From: Owenia fusiformis | Taxonomy: Eukaryota; Annelida; Polychaeta; Sabellida; Oweniidae | Assembly: GCA_903813345.2 (NCBI GenBank) | Contig: CAIIXF020000009.1 | Coordinates: 23,151,759 to 23,215,758, forward strand | DNA length: 64,000 nucleotides | Direction of reading: 5' to 3' | Part shown: positions 48,101 through 60,100 of the stretch, piece by piece | How positions within the stretch are numbered: the first letter of the stretch is position 1 | Layout: every line of letters starts with the position of its first letter | The notes under the pieces: model-generated | Database searches by the model: none | Told to the model about the DNA's origin: nothing | Seen by the model: only the letters and a program-made list of their open reading frames with translations | Program-made: the position numbers and the translations under genes

Positions 48101-51100
48101 TCTCTCAGCACCTGTGTATGCCAGAGTAAAGCCACAAAGACGCTTATGACTGCTGTATCAAACTCTGCCCCACCTATTATATTCCCTTTATGACCTTCAA
48201 TACACCTGCAAGTGAAATTCACAATACATTTTAGGGAATACATATCTTACACTATCCCAAGTAAACAGAAAAGATATCAGAGTTTAAAATTAAATGGCAG
48301 TCACTTTGAATTCTGAAAAAAATTATGAAGCATCATTATTCTATATCATATACAAGTTTGTATTTAATGAAATATATAATTTATAATATATAATTTAATT
48401 ATCTAAATATCCCACAAGATTTTTGAAATTATAAATTAATTTTACTTGACTTATCTAGGGTCAAGGCCAATTCCACGCCTTTATTACAACAGTACATGCA
48501 TGTATCTGTGCCTTATCATTTTGATTTAATTATAATAATACACCCATCATGACATGACAAGCCTTATTAGTTACCAGGCATTGTAATTATAAATAATCCA
48601 TTGCTTTTACAGGTTGTTAACTAATGGCGAGTTTATCATGCTTAGGTATAGTCACATAGATCAGGTAAAAGTGAACTTTTTACACCTCTGTCATATTAAG
48701 GTGATTACACACTCTAATATTTCTATGGCCAATAGCAATTCTAAAGCTGCATAGCATTTCCAAAGTCACATTTTGAATTTACTATTGCAGATACATATGC
48801 TCAAAAGCATAAATATAATTGAACTTAGATTGTCTGTGGCTGTTGTAGGTACTTTCTGATTTGGGGGGGGGGGGGGAACTATGGCCTCCATGGACTCACC
48901 ACTGATCACATGTGACTGAGGGATAACTATTATAAATCTTTTCCAAAAATTCTGAATGTTGTTGGATTATCGATGTTAAAAGAGGTATTTATGTTTAAAC
49001 TAAAATTCCCATACTACTACATTCAATGATTTAAAATGAATTTTTATATATACCACTTTTCTGCAAGTGTGACATGCATTTAATTTCAACCTTTCAAATA
49101 CTTTTCAACACAAAATATGTTATGTGTTTTGCATCAGTGTAAATTTTCATTTTATTTCAAACCCAACAAAAAGAAATGTTTCCACTAATTCATAGTCATA
49201 CTTACCTCTTGAGGAAATCCCTTGCATTCGTTTGTACCTCTGTATGTGGTGTTGGCTGCAATGTGTCTGTGTGGGATACACTCTCCAACAGGGCATGAAG
49301 AAACTCTGCAGTGGAGGAATCACCCGGAGCAGTCTCCTAACAATGGACAAACTCAAACCTTACATTTACATGTACTGTAGATATTTTCCTGTGCTAAAGA
49401 AGACATGAAGCTCTTTAAAATGGGCGAGGGCTGATACACTTCCATATCTACCCTGGCAGAGTATGCAAGGGTTCAATGAGAATGCCATCACCAGAGAATT
49501 AATTGACATTTTTTGTAGATTTTAAATATAGTATCAATTATGAATATTTTATGATGAAAATTAAGATTATTTCTACTTAAGTGTATTAATTCTTATTATT
49601 GTTAATTTGACGTGTTCAGTTATTATTGTACACTCACAGTGTATCCAGAGAGAGATCTTTGTAGCTTTCCGACCATGTAGCCCCCTCTGAAAAGCGTGGT
49701 CCAAAGATCACTCCTCAGTAAGGTTAACTCATTGTTCTCCTCTTCCTTGTCTGTGGCAGGGGAAGGGTTAACCTCTGGAAGTACTGAAAGGGAACACACA
49801 TATACAATGGTACAGTCAACAATGAGACCTGTAAGGGTTAAGGCAATACATATAACAGTTTGTAGCAAAATAGCACTTAATCATATTAACACAATGGGTC
49901 ATTAGACACAGTAATAATGGTTTAAAATGGATAAATTGAAAGAAGTTTATATTTTAAACAACGGAGTGTTACCCCACAGCACTTCCCAAACATCTAAATG
50001 CAAAACATTTATCTTTAGAACAATTGACTGTTGCCCCACAGCACTTGCCAAACAACTAAAGGCAAATTACTTACCATTAGAACAATCGAGTGTTTCCCAA
50101 CAGCACTTGCCAAAAAACTAAGGGAAAATTCCTTACCTTTAGAACAATCGAGTGTTGCCCACAGCAATTGCCTAACAACTTAAGGCAAATTCCTTACCTT
50201 TAGAACAATGGAGTGTTGCCCCACAGCACTTAATTGCCATACAATTAAGGGAAAATTCCTTACCTTTAGAACAATCGAGTGTTGCCCCACAGCAATTGCC
50301 AAACAACTAAAGGCAAATTCCTTACCTTTAGAACAATCCAGTGTTGCCCCACAGCACTTAGTTGCTATACAATTAAGGGAAAATTCCTTACCTTTAGAAC
50401 AATCGAGTGTTGCCCCACAGCATTTGCCAAACAACTAAAGGTAAATTCCTTACCTTTAGAACAATCGAGTGTTGCCCCACAGCACTTGCCAAACAACTAA
50501 AGGCAAATTCCTTACCTTTAGAACAATCGAGTGTTGCCCCACAGCACTTGCCAAACAACTTTGCCAGACTTAGCTGCATGTCAAACATCCAGCACAAGGG
50601 GACATCTGGGCAGCCCTTAGCTGTCACCTGGTGTACAGTAAAACATAAATGACTTTATAAATTATTATACCTAACTACAAATTAGTATTGTTTCTATACT
50701 TTGTATATAAGGTAAGGTTGTTGGCTATCATATGTGTGGCCTCTTATATTTTGATGCTTCTCTGCCATGTTATTTTCAGAAAAATTAACATGGCTGAAAC
50801 TCCCTAAATTACAAAAGGCCACAGCTTTACTGCACACTATACATAACTATCTTAAATATACAAAAGTTAGGACAAGTACATATGTTTTTATTTTTTATAT
50901 ACTGTTGCAATATAGTGATTTGATTGCTTACTTTTTAGATTCAAAGTAGTTCCTGTTCATCACTGCTAAATAACCTTGAACTTGTAACCTTATTACATGT
51001 AATTGTTGTAACCCCATTCATTGACGCTTAATTACCTTAAACTTATAACCCCATTCATTGTTGCTGCTATCAGCATGGAACAAGAACTGCAGACAGTTTC

Positions 51101-54100
51101 CACCACGAAATGTGACCTCTAGCGGCCACTTCTCTGTGCCAACTTTCTGATCGTATCTTGTCTTTAGCCCTTTTGAGTCTGTGAACTCTAGATAGTCGTA
51201 CCTACAGAAAAAGGTGTAATGTAAAATTCACAGACAATGACATGAAAACAATATATTATACAACTGGATACATTTATTTAAAAAAATCTTGGGGTTCAAG
51301 TATTATAGGGGGGTTCACTGTATATAAATCTTAATGGGGATCCTTGGTGCATGTGGGGCACCTTTTTTGACATTTGGTATGGCAATGGACACAAATTTTA
51401 GAATCTGGTATGAGAATGCCCCTCACATTATAACTTTTGAGGTAATTGGCAGTGGTCAGATTTTTCCACTTTCTGATCTGACTGAGAATGGTCCTGGAAA
51501 ATATGTTACCTTACACTTGTGGTATGGCATTGGTCTTATATTTGGACATTTGATATGTCTTTTGGGCGATATTTTGGTTGGTATGGGAAGACATTGAAAT
51601 TTGACAGATTGGTTTGGGGACATATTGATATCTGAGGGTTCAGCCTAGGACCCCCGCAAAATTTTGTTGAGTGAACCCCCCAGGATTTAATATCAGGCTA
51701 ATGGTCCAGACAACTGGCTTACACCGGAACTGACCTTCAACAAAAACCAACTGGGAAAATAATTGACAGATGACTGTATGGACCAATTTCTATATTTTAG
51801 TCTTGGTACTTTTAACAAATATTCTAATTTATATAATTTAGTATGTTTTATGAATTAGAGACCCTCTGAAGAGAGAGAGAACTGCTGATAAAAAGCATTA
51901 TACTCATAAATACTATATACAATAAATGAACATAATATTAAGTAATACAAAGTTTTTACCTTTTCTCAGTTTCACACTTGGGGTCAAACTCAACATGGAA
52001 CGTTTGTGCACCAGGACAGCCGAACACCTATATATAGAAATCATATATGACAACAATGGATTATCAACAAGAGATATTAAATTATCTAATTATACAGCAA
52101 TGGATTATCGGGAATTAAAGGGATTTTTTGTGGCTGTGTGAGTGTTCCTTACAAAAACATCCGGCAAACACAACATGTTCAACGTATACATGTAGCTGTT
52201 GCTATAATTTACTCGTACTTATGAGTCTGTTCTGTTAGATTGCTGTTAAGAAATTCACTGCACACTTCCGACATTTGGATGGAAAAATAAGACCTCTAGA
52301 AGTTCACTGTACACTTCAGACATTTGGAAGGAAAAAAGGACCCCTAGAAATTTACTGTACACTTCAGACATTTGAATGAAGAAATTAAGACCCCCTAGAA
52401 GTTCACTGTACACTTCAGACATTTGAATGAAGAAATTAAGACCCCTAGAAGTTCACTGTACACTTCAGACATTTGAATAAAGAAATTAAGACCCATATAT
52501 ACTGTACATGTATGTGTACCTGTGTAATGTGCTGGTTATTGTCATAGTTATGGCTTGACTCCACATCCCAGGTCCTCAAAACAATATCCTTCATGTTGAC
52601 CACCTCCCAGCTCTCACTGCCAAGCTGGAAATATAACATGACATATTTACATATTTACACCAGACCTGTAGCCAAATAGGGAGGGGGATTCACTTGCAGC
52701 ACCTAAACACCCCAGGCCAAAACTTGTGCAGTTTTTCACCATTCTGAGCACTTTTCAACAGGTTCTGGGCCAAAATGGTCAAATGTGGGCCCCTTGGAAT
52801 TTTTAAAAAGCTAGAGGCCTGTACAGTATAAACAGTCATTTTCATGTGTCATTTTTGTAAATTTACCTATCACACCTGCATTTACATGAGGTGAAATCCA
52901 AAGTATTTTTATGAATTGGCAATATTCACAGTATATACTTGCTGAAGAAAGCATGCCTTTCTATCAGACTCATATTCATTTTTATAATATCTAATCCACT
53001 TCATTTGTGGATATTTGGTACTGAAGATGGATTATATTTCTGAATTTACCTTCTGTTTTGAGACCTTACTTGTACTTTATCTAGTATGCTGTTCCCTTTG
53101 ATTTAGAGGTTTTACCAATACGTACTTACCGGGTAAAAGAACTGGGGCATATGTAAGGCAAGGGACTTTAGGTTAGTAGCAAATGGCATCAGTAATTGTA
53201 AAATTTTCACCCTCTCCGTAGACTCAAGGTGTGGAATCACATTGGTCAGAACAATCACCTGTAAAATACACAACAAAAAATGAAATAATATGATTATGTC
53301 ACGACAATGGTGACATATTATGATAGTCTCCAAGATTTTTTGTGGACAATGTTTGGTGTTCAACATTTGGTGTTTGGTGTTCCAACATTCAGCAGTTGGT
53401 GATTGGCATTTGTAACAAATGGTAAGTGATGATATTTTTCATTTTAATGTTGTTTTTTTGTTTGTTTAATAGTGTCTCATACTTTATTGGTGTCTTATAC
53501 ATGATCCAAGGGATTTATCTAAAAGTGTAAAATTCTGACCAAAACTGACTATGATTTTTCTCATTTTAAAGTGGGTGCATACAAGCTTTAAAGTGAAGGC
53601 CTAATTCTAAAGCTCAAACCACTTAATCCAATGCTGGTGAGATCACTACTACTGGTGTCTCATACGTGAAACAATTAATCTTTTGTGTAAAAATAAATCT
53701 AATGAGGCAAACAAGTCCATGGTTTTTTCATTAGTTTTACGGAATAGAAGTTCAAAAATGTGTGTAATCTTTATGAAAATTACTTTTACTTTTTTTAATA
53801 GATTTCATAATACAACGTGTTATTTTACAATAAGGTGTACAGGTTTATAAAAAGCGGATATTAATAATAATAAAAATCAATAACTTCTAGGAATGACTTA
53901 CCATTTGTCTAAATGAAGTAGCTAGGAAAGTTTTCTCAAGTGGCTCCATTAAATTGTCAGATATTTCCTTAAAGTCATGCTGTGTTAATTTGTCCATACC
54001 TTCAATAGCCTTATTGCTCAAAAGGGTCACATCTAAAAACAATGAACACAAATATAGTTTAATGAAAACACAAAATGAAATCCTGTGCTAAGGGCTGTGA

Positions 54101-57100
54101 AAAAGTCAGTGTCACCCTAGTGGGGATTGAACTCACGACCCAAAAGTTTGTGTTTGGGAGATGTTTATTAATTGCTTTAGCTTAATTGTGGTGAGAATTA
54201 GTATGATTACATCACCATCACTGGCGTCAGAAGGGGGAGGGCCCCCTTTCCCAGATTTTTTAGATTTGAAACCGAGCCTAGAATTGAAAGCTCTAGAGCT
54301 AATTTAAGTCAAATTGAAATAATGACAGAAATTATACTATGTCAGTATCTAGTCTACACCAAGCAAAGAAGATCTCATTTCTCAAATTATATTTAATTCT
54401 TTACCATGTATAGATTCTCAGGAACCCATACAGTATGTAAATACTTTGCAGAATAAGTGCATAATGTATATTTTAGTAAAAGTCAAAGTTTTTTAGTCAA
54501 AGTCAAATTAAGTTTTCTAAAAAACACATTTTTTCTTGTTATTGGGAATGTTTTGCTGAGATATGTTCAGAATGCACCAGAGAGAGTCTAAATTTGAAAA
54601 TCATCTGGGGACATGCCCCCTCCCCCCCCCCTGATCCCCGCTTCGTGTGCAATCCATCCATACCCAAAAGTCACCCCCCCTCTTGGCCATTAATTCTGTA
54701 AAAGGCTGAAAAGTATATATACTCACATTGAATCACCATTTTCTCCACTGCAGCTCTTACATCACCTTTGATTCCATTGGTCAGCTGGTTATGACACCAT
54801 GACAACAAGCTAGTTTGAAGAGAGCTCAATAGATGGACCAGGTGTGCTGCCTGTTCTGTGACCTCACATGTCTCAAGTACCAGGATGAACTCACGATAAG
54901 CAACAGATATCAATGTTTCCATGACGTTAAGAACTGGCTCAAAATGGAAGTCTTCCATCTGGAGGTAAAAACATGAGTTGAGTTAAAAATCTCCTCCCCA
55001 CAGTGATTTTAATGGAGTACAAAATTATCAAAGATAAATACATTCACAATCAACCTGATAAAAACAGCAGCCTTTGGTAGTTTCAATACATATGCTCTTT
55101 TGGTTATATTTTTTGCATTGTACATGTATAGGAGCATAATACCCAAATAATGGAAAAATAGGTTTTTCCAATGATTTACTGTGTCAACTGGTTTATTTGC
55201 ATGTTTGAGTTTGTACTAAGGTATGCTCATTCACCTTATCTATCGCCTTTGGCAGGTCTAGTAAGGCACTTGGATCTACACTGCTGAAGAATTGGCAAAG
55301 TGATTGGAATATCAATGACACGGATGGGGCTTCCTCGATTCCCTGAAATAAAGTAACAGTACATGTAAACAGTCACTAACTAAGCATCAATGTAAATCTA
55401 CATTGGACATGTTTCTTAAGGGCCCAAGAAAAACAATGTGAGTATAATAGTATTAGGGAAAAAACATGTACTCAAAATTTGCAAAATATTGTACAAATAA
55501 CGACAAAATTCTTCAATGAAAATGTTATCCTTATCTATACAGTTGCAAGAGATTTGCCGAGTAAAATTAGCCTTAATTCCTGGTACCTGCTTATACTTCT
55601 TCAAAACACATGTTATTGATGAATAGTAGGCCACAGATTCAAACCCAGTGAAATGGTCCAAACTGTTTAGAGTCAAATATGACAAAATCATATGTAACAA
55701 TTTACAAAGATGCTTGAGTGAATTCCTTCAATAACATGTTTTATCTTATATTCTTAACAGGTAAATGTAGTTGTAAATATTTTTGTTACTTGTATATATG
55801 TTGAATAAATAATCTTATAAAAAATATTTGAATATCCAACTCACACTAGCTGTGCTCATCATTGAGAACAACTGCTTACGACGTGCATCTTTATCAGGGA
55901 AGAATATAGCAGCTCCATCTATAATAGCCTTCTGTGCAGTTTTTACGAGACGTGGATCAATTGTGACATCACTCTCCTTGTTGGCTTCGGCATTAGATGG
56001 GTTCTTATCAATCAGATCGCACAAGTGTTTGAAAAGTTCATCATTCGAAGCCTGGATTTAAACATTTATCAAATGAAATTAGTAAAATTTATCAAAATAT
56101 TGCTGTGAAAAAATAATAAGCCTATATTGAAAATATAACACCTCCTTTTTAGAAAATAAACACACAAATTACATTCTGGAATATTTTTTGATAATTTAGC
56201 TTCTTTAATCAGTTTTAAGTAAATTCACAATGCAGCTATGCAACATGTTGTAAATTATCAAAAGTGTTAATTTTTTCTCCATATTTCAGTGCGTAATGTT
56301 AACCATTATTTTTGCTAGCAGAAGTCTTCCTTGAGAAACTGACCTAAATAAAATGAGTTTCTCACCTTACTGGATGACTGTTCTGAAGGCTTCGAATTGG
56401 AGATATATGGGAATATACAATAGACAAGCTGTAGGGAGAGCACGCGAGAGGCTAGCCAAACTTCATCTTGACTGGAATAAAAATGTTTTGCTAGATTCAT
56501 CATTAGTTTTTCAAATGTCCGTTTGCACTATTCATAATGACAGCTCATTCATAAGGAGTGTCCAGTAGTAGAGATTTTTCCAGTAGAAGTTATTCCGCAA
56601 AAGGAAAAATCAATTGATATGAGAAACACAAAATGAAATCTTGGTATTTTGATGGCTTGTGTGTTAAATTCTGCCTCAATTTTAACAATGTTTTGTACAC
56701 GTGATTGAAAGTAACACTATTCTACTTTACATAATATTAATAATGATAGGTGCAACATTTAAAATACACTTAGCAACACTAACAAAAGGAATATGTTCCA
56801 CTGTCCTATGGGGGGGGGAGTAATTCATTCAGAAGATTAAAACCTATACAGCTGTGTATAATTATATTGGCTTTTATATTAAATTTCTTTAGAACAGCCA
56901 GATTTTAATTAAAATAAAAACAATCCTGGGTTTTGGGACTAAGAGAATATTAAACTGAACTCACATTTGAGGAAAGGATGAGTACAGTTGCCATATTAAG
57001 TTGACAGTCATTCCACTCATATCTAAGTGAGTCGCTTTGCCATTCACTGAACTGACTAATTTAGAGGGATCCTAAAATCAAAAAATTAAAAGAAATAGGA

Positions 57101-60100
57101 AATTAATTACTCTGATGAAACAATAATATGTTTTAACTGCTCCTGCTCCCAATCTAACCTTATTATAAATCTAATAGATATTTGTGAAGAATTGCTAATT
57201 TTCTTTTTTTGAATATTCTTATGGAAATCTCACCTGGTCTTTGACGAGATCAACTAAAAACAGAAGGATTCGCAAGAAAATCTTTTCATTTGGAACAATT
57301 TCATTCTCTTCTTTTTCACTTGAGTCTTCGTCCTTTGTTTCCTTTTGTGGTATCATAGCAATCTTTTCCTGGAAAAGAACAAAATGTACAATGTACATAC
57401 TGCCATGTATACAACCATCATTTACAAATTGTACATACGAGATATATGTACTTAAATGTACAAAATCGTGTTTTCGTGTACAAAAATCAAGAACTTAAAA
57501 CGTGCTTTGTTATACATGTACACTCCCATCCATAAGTTTGGCAACCCTAACTCCCTCATTGGCCTACGTGTCAAAGCCTCTTTATGTTTGAATTTTCTTT
57601 TAGCGATTAAAATACTTGATAAAGGTGGAAGTGCAACTTGATTTCATTTACAGTGCCTCTAAATTTTCCCAATTTTTTCTCAAGTAGAATAAGTTGAAAA
57701 TTGATGACTTTGATGAATTTTTGAAAATTGTCATTCCCACGTAAACAAATGGGAAATGGTTGGTTCGGGCAAATCAGATTTCTGGATATCTATTTATTAA
57801 AAATTCACCAAAAATATTTTTATATCGAAAATTGAAGTGTATAACTTTTTAGCGCGCTAAGTGTTAAGTTTACTGTGTTTACTGTGTGAAGTTACAGAGC
57901 TTCAGAGTCATTTTTGAAAATAATTTTTCTCTATCTGTGTTATTTCAATGGGTTATTTCTCTTGAAAAATAATTCTGACTTTGGAGACCTATAACTTTGT
58001 TGAATGTGTTTGTTAAACACAGTATGCAAATTCAATTTTTTACCTAACTCGTATTTTTGCGAGAACTCGGACAGATGGATATTCTGTCATATGACTTGCA
58101 ACAAACCTTTCAGTTCCCATTGGTTAACATGGGAATGTCGATTTTCAAAACTTCATATTGTTATTGTAGAAAAATATTGAGAAAAAGTTGAGGTATTCGA
58201 AATTATGTCAATTTATATTTCAAGCCCTAAAAGACTTTTCTTTCCAGATTATGGGAATAAAAATTCAAACATAAATAAGCTTTAGCACATTATCCAATGG
58301 GGTAGTTAGGGTTGTCAAACTTATGGAGGGGAGTGTATATACAAACACCATGTACTAATTGTTCATACCTGTATGTGAATACATAAATCAAGTACATGCA
58401 CTTACACATACACAAACATCATGTACAAACAGGAGGTGTTCAACTGGAGGTTCAATTAACATTTAAGGCCCACATTCAGAGACCCTGGTACAACTTCAAA
58501 TACAACTGTCTCAACTATATGCTAATATGAAGGGCACCTACCCACTGATCAATCTCTACGGCAGAACTGTCACGAAGGAAACCAAAACATTTTATCCTCA
58601 TGATGCCCAGTCTCTCTGCAGTGTTACTCCTTGGCTGTAGGAACTTTATCAGCACATACTGAAACAATAGGTTTTCTCAATCTAACTAGAAATCGGCAAC
58701 CCCACGGAGTAGCAAATCCTAATGAACAAGATGTGCATAAATCTGCATATTTCATATAATATTTACCATCTACTCAGGTTTGAGCAAACCCCTTCCAAGT
58801 CAAAAATTCTTTCAAAATCATGCAGTTTTTCACTATTCTGGACACTTTTAAAGTGATCTGGGCCATTTTTGGCCAAATTTGTTGAATGTGAACCCCCCTG
58901 AAATTTTTTGTAGTGAATTCCCCGTTAGCAAAAGTTACACCTTACATCCTGAAAAACAATTGGATCTCAAGAATCCTGATTCATGACATTTCAATACAGT
59001 CTCAGTCCTTACCTGTCCTACTGGGCAGCGATCAAGTGGAACTTCAACCTCATCCCATTCATCTTCCAGCCAGAATGAGGCTACAGGATAGTACAATAAC
59101 TCCTCATCATTCATGCCAGCAATCCTGCAATGGTCACATACTTATGTACAATCCTACAATTATATAGGGACTTTTTATAAATCTATTTTCAATGGTTGTG
59201 CCATACTGGCATTAATAACCATGTCTTTCATGTATATTGAAATATGTATAGGTCAATGTGTGGATACTGCATATCATCAATATCTATGAGGGAAATGTTA
59301 TAGATATCCTATTTACAAAGGGGGAAACTTGCAACCATAAATCTAGACTGGCATCTTAATCACCATTTGTCTTCTACAAATACATTCTGCATTTCCTTAC
59401 CTTTGTTTGTTCCATAAATTCCACAGGGAGTAACTAGTGTGAGTCCAGTCATCAAACTTCATAAATCTTTCACAGTGCTTTTCCAAATCAAATTGCTCCC
59501 TATAAAAGTAAGAAACAGTTTCATTTATCATATGTTTTGGTTAATGAAAACACAGAATGAAATCCTGTGCAAAGAGATGATGTGAAAAAGTCAGTCCACC
59601 CCAGTGGCGATCAAACCCACCATGATCCCTGGTTTTCCATTTTCCTGCCATAGTGATTTATTTGTCACAACATGGAGGCATCATTGAATACATGGTAATT
59701 TCAAGAAAAAAAGAGGATCAATATGAAACATCACAAGTTAGTGAAATTGAAGTGAGTAAATAACATGAGCAGTAGATGAGCATGTACAGTAAAACCTGTC
59801 TAAGTGGATCAACTCTGGTAACTCTAAAAAGTGTTCCACTTGGGAGGTGTTCCACTTACAGAAGTTCATTTATCATTAAGTCAATTGGTCTTAGGACTAT
59901 GAAAAGTGTTCGTTCCACTTATAGATTATCCATTTCTAGAGGTGTCCCACTTCACAGGTTTCACTGTACTTCATAGAATCATTTCTTTATTACGTCAAGT
60001 TAAACCATTTTTAGATTCAACTTACTTGTCTCTATATACAAAGATCAAACCGCACTGTGGTCCCTTTGGCCCTTTATCAACCTTTATTCTCACTTTAGTC

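Larger units (their letters stand above)
37180..53445. repeat. Dispersed MITE-like family, four copies
   Basis: Copies at about 37,180-37,265, 39,330-39,492 and 46,460-46,612, and one inverted at 53,290-53,445. Shared words: 'cctgccatttgttacagac', 'ccacaaac--gttggagac' and 'caccacttgtggtgacataa'. The last is near-palindromic. All lie in introns of the ZZEF1-like gene. Confidence 0.65.

Noticed and set aside
50180-50500. Open frames encoding repeated KCCGATLDCSKGKEF-like units
   Set aside because: These are intronic copies of an exon end within the 62-bp array, not a separate repetitive protein.
51334-51597. 87-codon plus-strand frame opposite the CUB-like exons
   Set aside because: No recognisable domain. 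It consists of degenerate 'ggtatgg-attgg' repeats in an intron.
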